A DNA stretch of 64,000 bases from contig JAPEIS010000015.1 in NCBI GenBank assembly GCA_029531795.1, forward strand, positions 992,001 through 1,056,000, written 5' to 3'. Made by a program: the position numbers and the translations under genes. The DNA comes from Sclerotinia nivalis (lineage: Eukaryota > Ascomycota > Leotiomycetes > Helotiales > Sclerotiniaceae). Positions 10,749 to 23,405 of this stretch are shown here, one piece after another. How positions within the stretch are numbered: position 1 is the stretch's first letter; each line of letters starts with the position of its first letter. The notes beneath the pieces were generated by a model. That model was not told where the DNA came from, did not search any database, and saw nothing but the letters and a program-made list of their open reading frames with translations.

Positions 10749-13700
10749 ATGGCAAGTTCTGGCAATGACTATCCGTATGAGCGTCTACGTGGTCCACGTC
10801 GAGCAGAAACATTACCCGTCCGGTTTGATGAAAACCTCACACAAATACCAGAAATTGGTGTTCACCGCCGGCGTGATCGAGAACAGCGCCATGTTGCTGG
10901 CATACCTCCTCCGCGAGGCGTCATAAATGATGAGAATGATCAGTACAATTTCTATGGCGATCAGCGGACAGCCAGACTACCCTACCGCACGGTTTCTCCG
11001 AGTCCACCACCACCGCCGCCGAGAATTGCTGAGAGCCGTCCCAGAAGTCCATCTATCCAGTCCAGGACCTCTGTCGATCGTCGTAGAGACCATGAATTTG
11101 TTCAACCTGGCTACTATACGGCCTACCAGCGAACATCACATCACAAATCAGTCCCTCCTGAAGTCTTTAGAGAAAGAATTGGCGACGAGTACTACTTAGA
11201 CAGAGCGACTACGAGAGAATCACCTTACTACACTCGTCGTACAAGGTCGCGAAGCAGACGGCATTCTAGATCCAGGTCTCGCACTCGCACTCGATATCGA
11301 TACACTAGGTCCCGTAGTTCAAGTCATGACAGAGTGCCTAATCATTATAGCTACGATGTAAAGTATGGAGTTCCTGAGACTAGGACCGCGGAAATTGATT
11401 TTGGACTATCTATGCCCGAGCCTGAGACCTATTCTTTCAGGCTTTCGCGTCATAATAAAGATTCTCTGCCATTAGAAAATACCAATGGCTCAAACTCAGG
11501 ATATTCCGCAAAAGAAATTCCATTGCGTCCATTACAACCGCATAAAGGTTTGACTATAAAACGCCCTGAAGTTGATAGGATACTACGATCTCATTATACA
11601 GGCGACGGTATCATGGGAGGAACGCATTCTGTAGAGTTCACCGTAGCTCCTGGGAAAGCTACACCTGCCGGAAGGTTACCTGTGCCACTTTTCAACTGGG
11701 TGTAAGTGACTTGATACATTTCTTATCTAGCAAATACTTACTGAATTCCCAAGTCGATTTGAGGATGTGTCTATGGACTTCGATAGCTTTCTGGTATGTT
11801 TGTTGACTGAGGACAAAAGGTACCGCTTGATAGCTGATGATTCTGTCAGAATGGCACACTGAATCTTGACGGACTCAAAGAAGGCGAAAGAATCGGAATC
11901 TCTAAATTACTAGACCGCGTGAAGAGGAGGTATGACAAAACATTGCAGATTTCTGGCCGCATAAAAGTCAAGCGTATGATTCCAAAGCTTTTACAAGAAC
12001 CACTCCGAGATGAAACTCCGTCCGCGTCATCTAAAAAAAGGAAACTTACATGGCTTTGTCTACCGTATTTTTGTCTCCAAAAACATGCTCCATCGAATGT
12101 ACAGCCGTCATCACACCCCCCGCTTACTTTGCTGCAAACACGTCAATCTATGACACCAAAAGAGCGTGATTTGAGACAAGCTGTATGCCATCTCCCAGAC
12201 ACGCCAGCAGGATCTTGCTTCCATATTGGGCAAGCTTGGTTTCTCATTCTAGACGATTGTATTTAGAGCCAGTCAATCATCTTTGGAACATAGAAAGCTG
12301 ACTTACTCCTAGCTTCTATTATTTCATGCGCTGGACTATCCGCACTACAATTGAACAAAGAATCCATTTCAATCCTTCCATATCGAAACGATAACCCTGA
12401 TTCACTAATGCGAACGCTTCTCGTATCAGATTCGGGCTCCTCTTTGTGGTCATTTCCCATTGACGAATGTAGAACATGGATTGTGAGAAGCTCTGTTGCA
12501 ATTTACAACCTCCTCGGTCTAGTAGCTGATATTCTCCCAGGACTTTGTAAAACATTTCTTCGAACTGTGGCCAATTGGACTTGGATTTGAGTTTTTGTAT
12601 GGTGGTAAGACCATCACCTCAAAAGATTGGCCAAAGATATTCAAGCAAGCGCAAAGCTCAAGAGTTTGTCTTGAATTTAAAGCTAGGTAATGTTCCCTGA
12701 GATGGAACATGTTTGAAAGGAGGCTGATACGTGCCAGCTGGAAATCAAAAAAGCCTGCAACTGGTATTTTGAACTCATCAAGAGAGTCGATCGGAGGATC
12801 TAGCCGGAATGGGAGCCAAAACTCTGAAAAAGATGGCTATGATGCTTCTACGGCAACCAGAAAAGCAGTTTCGCATGAATTTCACGTGTTTAACTGGATG
12901 AATGCGCAAATCGACATGAAAAATAGCTCAAGAACCGCCAAAGACTCGACAGCCCCTAATCTCGTTGCAGGCATCAACGAAGTTTTACTGCATGATGACC
13001 TGCAGGAGATCGATGACTACCTTATGCAAAAAACTAATATTAGCGAGCGACTTACCTACAGAGCTTGCCCAAGACATACAAGAAAGCAATTCTATGATAT
13101 TTTGCATGAGGTTGAAAGTAAAATTCAGGCCGACCAATCACTTCGGGCAACATACGAATTACAGGTGGAACTCGCAAATGCTGCTGATACTTTATTTGGG
13201 TTCTTTCTATCACCACAAGAATCAGGCCCTACCACTGAAAAGTATTGGGGCCCACTATATGAGATAATCATAGTAAGTTAATCTTTTCTCAATTGACTTC
13301 AAGCTAAGCTGATCAATAGGCGATGCTTCCGTATGGTCTAATCCAGTTAGACGGGTCTTCAAAGAAGGATGATTCGAACCCGGCGGTGCACATGCTTTCT
13401 GAAAGAGCTTGTAGCATAGAGACGAGAGATGTCAAAGACATTGTCGAATGGATGGAGCTCATAGGAAGACGAACAGAACTATTCAAGGAACTTCTATCTG
13501 AAGTACCAATTGCGGCACGCTCCGAGATCAATATCTCCGAAAAGTTACCTCGAGCATGGTTACATCTCCTCATGGCCTTGGCTTTTACAAAGGATATGGC
13601 AGGTCCATGGCACACGCATATGAATCTATGTATAGAGCTAAAAAACGAAGGCATGAGGGAAACTATCCAGAATCTATCGAAATACCAGCTTTCGGACTAT

Positions 13701-14819
13701 GTTGTTTTTTCCCCATTCGATTTGGCTTCCCTCATAACTTCCCAGCTTTCACAAGATTTGACAGGTTCATGTCCAGATATTTGCGAGACCTATATTGACT
13801 ACATGACATCTCTAGTATGTATTTCATGATTAGTGAATTGCATACCATCTAACAATCCACAAGGAATTTGATATCGAGGCAGATCCAATCAACCGAGAAC
13901 ATCAAGGTAGAATCACTGATCTCAAGCAAGAAATTTCGGTTATTCTAGAAACGCTAGAAACTCAAAGAGAAGTCCTCAACGACGCTCAGCACGCTCAATC
14001 GCGGCAGAATATTGAAATTGACAAAGTGAACCGAGTTGCTCCCGCACCTAAATACGAGTACAAAACATCAACATTTGTTGAACCTCGTACCACGAATCAC
14101 ACGGGTTATGAGCGAGCTGGTCATTATCGAGAAAAATACGAAGATCTGGAGGCTAAAATCTCAGGTCCTGAAATGAATCAGTCATCTTCCAATAATCCCC
14201 GTGGGGTACAAGGACTCCTCTTTCGAGAAAGTCTAGCGCTCATCGAAGAACGTATCGAAGTATTCCGTGATATCAATGATCGTGCTAATTACCTCGAGAA
14301 TTGGGTAATACTTCTCTTTTCCTTAAAGTACCTCGTATATCAGAAAATGCCACTAACATAACGACATAGAACCTTCGCAGCATCGACACCAACAAAGACA
14401 GACAAGAAACTGCCGTATACGCCTTCACAATCGTAACTATCATCTTCCTCCCCCTTAGCACCGTCGCCTCCATCCTGGGCATGAACACCAACGACGTACG
14501 CAACATGGATCTCACACAATGGCTTTTCTGGGTGATTGCTATTCCCCTCACAATAATTATCATAGCTTTAGTATTAATATGGTCTGATGAATGGTATAAT
14601 TTCTGGAGCGGATTCAGTAATCTCTGGGGAAAGAAACCGAAAACGAAACGTAAATATGTGCGCCTACCTGAGGAATATCCGAGAATTGAAGGGAGAAGTG
14701 GACTAGGGTTGAGTATGGTGCCGCCGGCTAGAGTAAGTGAGGTTTATCCTGAGGCGAGGAGATTAAGGAGGTCGCATACGTTGTTTGGAGGTGAGGAGTA
14801 TGGAAAGGAGGATTATTAG
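10749..14819 (+). CDS. CorA-like Mg2+ transporter-type membrane protein with long RS-rich N-terminus
   Basis: Nine exons fit: 10749-11701, 11754-11793, 11850-12258, 12313-12482, 12541-12686, 12738-13272, 13320-13814, 13864-14304 and 14370-14819. They give 1212 aa with all phases consistent. The C-terminus carries the CorA signature: the end of a long helix, TM1, the motif G-M-N at residues 1100-1102 (ILGMN), a short polar loop without MPE, then TM2 (LFWVIAIPLTIIIIALVLIW) and a basic tail. The middle contains DSDSG-like and LWSFPIDECRTW blocks typical of the large fungal CorA-like family. The first ~320 residues are disordered, with Pro runs and an Arg/Ser tract (about residues 165-195) resembling SR proteins. 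Intron 3 has an unusual GTATTT donor (12259). The least certain junction is intron 5 (12687-12737): another frame over 12720-12797 also looks coding, so a local misassembly or different splice cannot be excluded. Transport is inferred; many family members are untested. Confidence 0.85.
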
Positions 14820-15759
14820 CGAGGTTTTGTACTGGGATTTGTTTGTGAATTTGGTTGTGGTTTATATGTATACGTATATTTGGCCTTTCATCTCACTATA
14901 TATTATGCCATTTCTACTACTTGTTGTGTATATTTTATCATCCATCCTCATCAATATTTTCAGTTTCAGACCTTCAGAATTATATTTATACGAGCAACCT
15001 GGTATATACCTTCTGACTGTCATCAGTCTGCAAAAACATTGACAAATTCAGAGCTGAAAGGCTGAGACGATATTGGATATTATCTAGTATTTCGCGGTGT
15101 CTGCTAGATATATCCATCAAATGATTATCCATTTGGATTTCTATAGACAGTGCATTCATTACTTTGGTAGAATCTCAAATGGCCGGATGGATCCAAATAT
15201 TCATCGCTGAACGTATCCAAAATTTCAGATTGTCCGTCTGATTTGATATCTTTTCAAAGTTGAGAATGTGTGAATCACGGGTCGCTATTCCAGATGACTT
15301 TGATACATAAGATTCTCTCGTCCTCGGATTGCAGTCCGGATTATTAGAACCGCCTAATTTTCATACAACACTCCTGTACTTCACCACTCAACATGCAGAT
15401 TGGTCGTTATTTTAATTTTAATTCTCATTTTCATTCTCTAAATAATCTCAGTGCCGAAGTGAATGCCTTCGAAAGCTACGAGTATCCCCAAGTACCCGGC
15501 CTGACTAGCCAAAAACATATGCAAGAATGTAACCACCTCTGCCAATTCTCACATCCAGCGTTGAAACACCATCATATAACCCATCAACCATCATTTCCCA
15601 TTTATACCCATATTCCCATCCAACGCCATGCGATGTCTGAGCACGCTTGCCGCCCCCAGTCCGTAACACCATAAAATCATGTAAATCTATCTACAAGAAG
15701 TAGACCCAATTTCCGACTCCATATCCAACATTATAGCCTGCCTCCCGAGTCTTCACTCC
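14820..15759. other. Convergent intergenic region, nothing recognised
   Basis: AT-rich sequence between two convergent genes. It should contain both 3' UTRs; no repeat or RNA gene is seen. Confidence 0.55.
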
Positions 15760-17378
15760 CTATTCCTCTTTATTTTCCATCCCCGCCATATGCTTGTTGA
15801 CCCCAAACAACTTCCTCGCATCCTCCTCCGCCTCCTTCGCCACAATTCCTCCCCAATGTTCCATCAACCCCTCACAAACACCCTTATTCCAATTCACCAA
15901 ACTATCTCCCCACTGACAAGCCACCCACAAAACATTCTCCCAAACATTCTTTTCCAAATCCACCTTGAACCTCTCTATCGTACTTTGCTTATCCCCCCAC
16001 ATTCTGCTCTTCTTATTTTCCGCTTTTCCTATCCAAGTCATCATTTCAACCGGCGATAATTTAATAATGTTATGATGCATAAACACCACTTCTGGTCTAT
16101 GTTCCGGATCTTCTTTTCTAAATAACGGATGTTCTTTGCCTTTCTTTTTTTCTTGAAGATAGGTGGAATAATCATCCGATGGGTTATGTTGCACCATACT
16201 TGCGGTTTGGTATCCGTCTGGTGAATTATGTCCGATGACTCCGGTTCTTTGTCGAACTTGGAAGTAGCTCTTCTCGAGTGCAATGGCGGCATATAACCAT
16301 GTTTCTTTGTCGCCTTCGCCGGGGTCGCATTGTGTTAATAGAGGGTAGTAGAACGAGGGGCCAAAGATGTTGTAGTAGAGGGCCAGGAGGAGAACGTCGC
16401 TGTGTGTGCGCTTGGAGATGATTATTTGGCCGGATTCGGTGGTGCCGATAGAGAGGAGGGATGGGGCTGGAATGTTGATGACTTGAAAATAATGGGGAGA
16501 TGTGGTGGCTAACCAGAAGTCTGGCCACTGTGAGCTAGTTAGCATGTTTTTTCTCACAAAGAAGGGGCAGTAAAATTCCTTACCATAACATAACCCGTAT
16601 CCTTATAAACTTTTGCCTCCATCCATTCAATCGGATCGACAATCGGGAAATTATCCGCATCCAAAAATAATACATCCTCAAAACTACTCAACATAACCGC
16701 GAAAATCTTATACTGATATCTCGCAATTGTGAGGTTTTCGTATTGAGGAATCATAACGCAGCGGGCATTAAGAGATGGTAATACTACTTCGCAAGTATGT
16801 TTATTGTAATCCTCTGGATCCGGCATGAAAACCTCCACTGGTAACGTGGAATTTGTTCTTCGAAGCATACGAAGGGAAACGAGTAATGCGCCAGTGAATC
16901 TTCCGCCTGCTACGGTTACGATGCCTTTGGATCCAGGTGTGTAGGGGACGAGATGAGAGGAGTTTCGTATCATATCCACCACATTCTCATGCGCGATTCT
17001 CGCGGCTTGAATCTGTTGGTCGGATACAGGTGTGACATCTCGACGCTCGGTATCGATTGTGACTGCTTCGATTGCTACCGTTTGGCCTGGACATGCGGCC
17101 GGTTCTATAAGCTCTAGGGGTGCGATTTGGTGCAACTTACGGACCAAGTTCGATATTTCGATTTCTTCTTTCGTCGAACTGGCTGAGTCATTGAGATTGC
17201 TCGAATCGTCGGGTGTAGTATGAGTGATATGAGTGGTACTGATGGTAAAGCTAGTGAGGGGCTCCTGGAGGAAAACGGGAGTTTCTAAAGACCATAATTG
17301 GTCTCGAAAGGCGAAATACAAGACGAAGATGACGATGATTATTATGGTAATCCTCTTGGACACAGAGGTGGCCAACAT
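15760..17378 (-). CDS. Alpha-1,2-mannosyltransferase, GT71 (Mnn2/Mnn5-type)
   Basis: Two exons (16584-17378, then 15760-16527 on the minus strand) give 520 aa. The 56-nt intron (GTAAGG..CTCACAG) joins DTGYVM to WPDFW in phase 0. Residues 10-24 are an uncleaved hydrophobic signal anchor, so this is a type II Golgi protein. The luminal domain contains GRFTGALLVSLRMLRR, VFMPDPEDYN and the metal-binding DXD-type motif FLDADNFPIVDP near residue 240, which mark GT71. In yeast, Mnn2 and Mnn5 add alpha-1,2-mannose branches to the alpha-1,6 backbone of cell-wall mannan. In moulds the equivalent substrate is N-glycan outer chain or galactomannan; which one cannot be told here. The family prediction is strong, and the position relative to the upstream AT-rich region gives no hint of clustering. 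The Anp1-type gene at 32.2 kb belongs to the same pathway. Confidence 0.93.
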
Positions 17379-19724
17379 CTTGAGAAGCTTAAAGGATGCC
17401 GTTATTATGGAAGATGCGAATGTACATTGAGAAATAGAAAGTACAATACCGATAAGGATTGGGGATGTCCGAAGTGAATATGAAAAATTACCTGTAAATT
17501 AGAGGAATGTGGGCTGAGCTAAAGTAAGATTTCATACTAATGGAAGCATAATCTTCAGTGGAGCGCCATAAAAGCATTATCGATCGTGGTTGAGAAAATG
17601 AGGAAAGGAGGCAATGTATTAAATTAGGTTCAAACTAGAACTAACAGCCCTAGCCAAAAGTTCTCCATCGTGTTATCACATACGATAGCAGCCTATATTT
17701 ATCAACAGATACCATACCTTCTTTTGATTTTCACATGACGAGATGAGGCCAATGGTTCTGGCGCTACTGTTGGTGATAATTCATTCATAACTGTGTAACT
17801 CACTGGAGCCATTTAACCACTGTCAAAAGAAGGTTTTTTATGGCACCGAAGTTCTGGGTATGAGATACGATATGATGCTAGGCGATGACAGAACCGCACT
17901 AACCCATTAAGAAAGATAGGAGAACACGAGAAATTAAACGCTTTTCAGTATAACGTCAATTTTTATCCTTACTAGTCGTCGATCATTCAATATTTTACTT
18001 GGCGTTTTAGATTTTTAGATTTTTTCATCGCTTGTCATCTCATCTCAGCTTTACTATATTTGACGAAGCCCAAAATCTGTAATTAGAAAACGGTCAAGTC
18101 GAATGATGACGGGTACAGTAATCTTCGGTGGCAGGATGATTAGACGATGGTCTAATCATAACCTGTGGAGTGGCATGCTGACTAATTCCTTTTCAAGATG
18201 ATGTTGATTTACAACTTGAGCTAAAAAGACACTATATACAGTATTCAATAATGGGGATTATCACCGCGGATCATTACTCATACAGGTATACCGACCAAAA
18301 TTTGATACATCATACAACGGTGTTGCTGGAATACCACTCAAATCAAACAACAACTTCCAACAATCCAACCATAGTGAATCGAAAATTGTGCTAATCATGA
18401 TTTTTGGTTTTGCAATTTCCGAGGCAAATATTGGTACATCCCCTTATCGTCTTCCAGCAAGCGTAGGATTTGCAATGCCACTTTTCGATAGAGGGAGGTC
18501 TTTTGAGGGGATTTTTTTTCGTAAATTTAGATGAGGACAATGAGGCTCAGTCTACTTGGTAGATAGTAAGCTCATATGAAGCGCTTACATCCTGGGAATT
18601 ACCCACAGTGCATGAATTCGGAGAATCCTATTATTCACGTCTTCTTTTTCCTTCGACGTCGCACAACAGAAGGAAAGGAAATTAGATCCGTTTTTTTATG
18701 TGATGCTTTCATGCATCTTGCTATCACACCTGTCAGAAAACATCAGGCTAAATGAAATATTGAGAATTGGAAACGATCAAATGTGTTGGAGCTGAAAGCA
18801 TACTAATAAGATTTACCAGAATCTGGTCGGCAAAATCTCGGATAATTAGATGATTGTGATGAGACATTACAAAAGTGCATCAAACATACTTGTGGGATCT
18901 GTGAAGTGTATATATCCACGATGCAAAACCATTGGAATTTTACCAGGGGTGTCATTTAGGTGGCCTTTTGCGATGCAACCGAAATTGCTGACATTTGTCG
19001 TACCTGCCTTTAGAAGCTACTGCAACAACGTTCTTTCTCCTTCCCCTTTTCCATTCTCGAGGGAAGGGACCATGCATGGGTAAGATAAGCTCTGGATCCA
19101 CAGAAGGGCATGGGCGATCAAACTTGGGATGAATAGCTGCGAACATATATTCACTTGGCCAAAAATTCTTTGAATATATCCAAAGGTACCTACGGAGTAC
19201 TAGGTACTTGTACATAGCTTATTAAGCCTTCCGCGGCAATGAGGACTTGGGTCGCATTTGCGGTTCGACAATATCTGCGAGACCGATGACAGCTTCTTTC
19301 CTGTCGTCGATATTAACTGATCCAGTGATCTGTTTTCTCGAGCCAACATAAATTCACGAATAGAAGGTAGTTAATTGGTGGTAATCATTTTGCTTTCTTT
19401 TCCTTCATCTCAATATGCCAGCTCGTTTAGTGATAGAGATTTAATAGAGTGGAAAGTACCCCGCCTTGAGCCGCCCTCTGGGGAATTTGCTACAAATTCG
19501 CCATCTACAGCAAAACGCTAGAACTCCATCTAGATACTGCCTTCCATAGTATCCTCAACGACTAATAAACCAGCTCTGTTGTGCTGGAACAAAGTCTTCA
19601 AGCCATCATGCATTCTTTCAATCTAGTCTTTCTGGCTTTCCATATTTACAACAATGTGATATCTCGGTACAGACACAGATGAGAAATTTCTCTAACCAAT
19701 TGTTCATTCCACATCCGAAAACAC
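17379..19724. other. Intergenic, nothing recognised
   Basis: AT-rich DNA without a protein-like frame. One copy of the recurrent motif TACGGAGTA lies near 19191. The left end is the likely promoter of the GT71 gene. Confidence 0.5.
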
Positions 19725-20171
19725 TCATCTACCTCCCCGCTTTGGCTGCGGGAATACACCTTTCAAGCCGTATAATCCACCTGCAACAGGAGGGGGAATT
19801 ATAATTCTAGCCGGGGGCCGGAGAGGTTGCGGAGAGGTAGAGTGAGTCTGAGGAGGCTGCTGAGGTTGAGGTGATTCTTTAGGCTGTCGATTTTGTGGCG
19901 GAGTAGCTTGTCTTGCAGGAGGCGGTCGATTATGAGAAGGAGATGGAGCCACACTAGGCGAAAAATTAGAGGCTCCGGGTATTCCATGTCGTAATGAGGG
20001 GATTATAGGTGTTGATCGCGCGCGAGTTTTACTAGAATGGGTTTGAGAGCACTGACTAGGTCCGCGCCATTTCTTTCCCCGATCTCGATGATAATGAAGG
20101 CATGCAATAATGCAAACAACGCTTACAACCACAACCGCGAGGATGATACCAGTTGTCGTATGTGATGGCAT
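19725..20171 (-). CDS. Small single-pass membrane protein with proline-rich tail, unknown function
   Basis: A single exon of 148 aa. The open frame continues upstream only to a TTG, so the ATG at 20171 is taken as start. Residues 8-28 (IILAVVVVSVVCIIACL) form one strong transmembrane helix right after a short polar N-terminus. They are followed by HYHRDRGKKWRG, whose positive charge suggests a cytoplasmic tail. The remaining ~110 residues are low-complexity Pro/Gln/Ser/Arg and end in KGVFPQPKRGGR. No domain is recognised. Architecture resembles many short orphan proteins of filamentous fungi. It is called a gene because codon use is balanced, the TM/positive-inside layout is coherent and a pyrimidine-rich leader precedes it, but it could be lineage-specific. 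Confidence 0.6.
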   Translation of the reverse strand: MPSHTTTGIILAVVVVSVVCIIACLHYHRDRGKKWRGPSQCSQTHSSKTRARSTPIIPSLRHGIPGASNFSPSVAPSPSHNRPPPARQATPPQNRQPKESPQPQQPPQTHSTSPQPLRPPARIIIPPPVAGGLYGLKGVFPQPKRGGR

Positions 20172-21590
20172 ATTCAACGTATGTGAGAGTTGATTATTTG
20201 CTTGGGCTATTTGTTTGAACTATATTCTGATTTATGGTGGGAAAGATGATTGATTATATACATAGCACTTTCCCTTTCCGATGAGCCCGGTAACAAGCCA
20301 CCAATGTGTGCACATTAGGTTTTCTTTGATTCTATACTGTATGTATTTTAGACACAAAGAAGCATGTTTAGGGCAAACAACCTCCAGCCTTTTGTGTCAC
20401 TTGTTGCAGATGGCTAGCACATGATGATTCATAATATGTTGGTCTATAGACAGTATTCTTAGCAAACACCGATTATTTTCGTTCGCTGATCAAACTTCCA
20501 CAGGAAAACCAAAGTAGAAAAATGTTTGAGTAAGATGCTCGCTCTAATTATCATACTAAAAATCTAGAAAAGTTGCCTAGATTATAGACAGGAAGAACTA
20601 AATTAGTCCACAAATATCTATATATCATTTCCTCCGCCAGTATACAATTACCAATCTTTCTTATCCACTAAAGCCATCCCGCAATGAGTTATTGACGAGT
20701 CTCCTCCTCCCTTATCCTATGACAGCAGATATATAGTCAGTTAAATATACTATATACTGTATCATTAGCATTTCCCAGCATCTTGCATCTCTCATCTCAT
20801 CCAAAGTCCCAGGAAAACTCAACACAAGCACCCCAACCTTTCTCATCCCGCCTTACCACCTTAAGCCACAACCCTAGGATATCATTGAAAGTATCGTCAT
20901 TGCTATCGATTGACAAACACAAATCTTAACTTGAAGTGCTATATTATTAGCCTCCGGGACAGTAATCTGTCGCTTCAACCTGATAATTTTGCATCAGAGG
21001 GAAAAGATGAAAATTAATAGGAGTGTGTCAGCATTATGGTGCATCGATATTGTTTTTTGGTGTTGGGAGATAAATAGGTTTGTTGGAGATTTCGAGTTAG
21101 TTTTTAGGAGAAGATGGGTTTTGTGTGCTTTTTGGGGGTTTTGGTTGTTGAATTTTGATTAGACTAGTGTATCATTCATCAACTTCTTCAATTTTCTTCT
21201 GTTAACTGGGGATAGCTTCACTTCTGCAAATTGCCTTGCAATATCATTTTTTAAAACGTAATGAGTTATCTATTTTAAAGTATTACTTATTGATTTGTAT
21301 GAAATGGATCTCCTTTACCATTCTACGATTCTTGAGAGTCACTGTGTTTACTTCATTATTCATATCAAGATATCTATTCATGCAAGATCTCACATTTCAA
21401 GTATTTCTAAGTATATTTATTCAATTGGTCTATTCTAGATTCCTTTTGGGGGAATCCAATAAAGTAGCAAGATATCTATTTCCTCCTCAGCAATCTGATA
21501 CTCGCCATCCATCAGATAGATGAAAAGCATGAAAATCGCTCCAATTGGACAGTTTTGGAAGCTTAAGCCAACGATAACAATAACATCAAA
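20172..21590. other. Intergenic, AT-rich, nothing firm
   Basis: No supported gene. Long AT-rich open frames on + (for example 21236-21523) have hydrophobic low-complexity composition and look random. Confidence 0.5.
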
Positions 21591-21782
21591 TTATCTTCTC
21601 CGAGAAGCCCTTCGTAATTTTTCCTCCATTCTCCTATTTTCGGTCTCGGTGATGGAGCGAGCGACCATTTTTTAAAATCTGAGGATTTGCTTGGAGAGGG
21701 AGATGATGATTTTGAGTATGCATAGCATAGTATAGAGGATGATGACCATGTATGCAATCGAAAAAATGGTTAAGAGATCCAT
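21591..21782 (-). pseudogene. Candidate 63-codon membrane microprotein interrupted by one TAA
   Basis: The minus-strand ATG at 21782 opens 36 codons with one hydrophobic helix (residues 4-26, including AYMVIILYTMLCILK), ending in TAA at 21672-21674. The same frame then runs 26 more codons of charged, helical, Arg/Glu-rich sequence ending in SRRR and TAA (21591-21593). TM plus basic/acidic tail is a typical small-protein layout. It could therefore be a real ~62-aa protein broken by one base, a 36-aa microprotein, or chance. The leader upstream is CA/CT-rich with an A-rich Kozak (CAAAAATGG). Confidence 0.35.
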
Positions 21783-23405
21783 TTTTGAGATGTTGATGGT
21801 TGGTTTGAGAGTTATGGATGGGTATTTTTTTCTGGGGGGCGGTTAGATGGTTATTTATAGTTCTCTTGAATGTTTTTCTGATATTGTTCAGATAAATATG
21901 GGGTCTTTTATTTCAGATGCTCTTCTGCAAAGTGTTATTGATGTCTGGAGTTTTGCTTTTTCGTACTTGTTTTGCTTTGGTGTGCGTTGTTCGCTTTTTG
22001 GAGCTTCGGAGATGATGTGTTTAGAATTTGAGTAAAATAGGGAAGAAACCATCTTGACGCGCAGCCGCAGCTCAATTGCAACCACAAGACATAGCCAGGC
22101 GCCCCGCAGATTGCACGAAACAAGATGATGGACAAGCGCGAGTTCAGAATCAAGACCCGTATGGGAATATCATCATGTCAATCCTCGACGAAATGTAACT
22201 CAAGTAGTGTGAGAAAGTTGGATTACTTGGGCCATATACGTAGCTAGTTCATGAGGCATTAGATCACATGATCCTTCGTAGTTAAATATAAGGAAAGGCG
22301 AAGCCTTTCCTTCTGAGAATAATCAATCGTTTTCATTAATCTTTTTGTATACTCACTATATACAATCCCAACCCATTATTAATTCTATTAGTTCTACTAT
22401 TCGAAGTTTATACAATATAATCTGATCAGTTTCTATCCTATTTCCCCCTTGCAGCGTACTATCGGGACACACGTATCTCGACCTACCTCTTTCACAGTAG
22501 AAGGGAAACGGATTGGCCCATCATGGAAAATTAACTTCAATACGGCTGCAAAGCTACTAGCGCTGGCTAGCGTATATTCACTTTGATTTGTCATTGTTAG
22601 GTGGAGGCCCTCCTTGCGAACTTGTACGGTCATATAAATCGGGGACTTGGGACAGATACGGGTATCTTTGCAGTGGCTAGAGCTTCAATCCCTACACCCG
22701 GTAGTAATTCCGGGCAACATATCAATGAAGATATGACAGCCAATTTCAGAATACATCAAGCTCATATACCGTCTATCTATCAGCTATTTCCCAGAAAAAT
22801 CATCTATTACAATACAAGTATATAAGCGCATGACCACACATTAGAAATATGTTATCTTCTAACTCTCGTCCTATTAATTCTGGGATAATATCACAAATCA
22901 GTGTACTTTTAATACTAAAGAAGTAGATATACATGTCAATCCCACATATTGAAAAATTCACTCTAGACAGCTTTAAAGTTTGGGTAACATCAAACTCAGC
23001 ATTAAACTTAACACTTATACCTATATAACTATTAGGTGCATTCTTTTAAGATGAGTTTTCCGAAGATCTCTATAAATTCCCTAAAATTTTAGATGGTAGT
23101 CTATGCTGAAGAGACTCAGTCTGATATGCACACCGTATATCCTCTTCCCTTTCACATATAACTCGCTGTCCACCCCTTTTCTATACCCAAGCATTTCCAA
23201 GGCAGCGTTCATATCACCGCCTATCAAATCCCCCCACCAACAATTCAAAAGCATCGCAACCCCGCAATATCTCCCGTCCGCGTCTCTGCCCCCATCTCTC
23301 TCTCCCAGTATCCAAATCAACCATTTAACATCCACACAACCTACCACACACCAACCAAACCACCACAAACACCACAGTATAGAGAATTTATAGCCACGCA
23401 TCCCT
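21783..23405. other. Intergenic, with an LTR-like hairpin segment
   Basis: AT-rich. A perfect 10-bp hairpin lies at 22290-22312 within a stretch that starts TGTGAGAAAG (22208) and resembles part of a retroelement LTR. A minus-strand open frame at 22433-22633 has mixed composition but no recognisable domain. Nothing else is supported. Confidence 0.45.
22290..22312. repeat. Perfect inverted repeat, 10-bp arms, 3-nt loop
   Basis: Arms AAGGAAAGGC and GCCTTTCCTT flank GAA. The GC content of the arms is unusual for this AT-rich neighbourhood. Confidence 0.85.
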
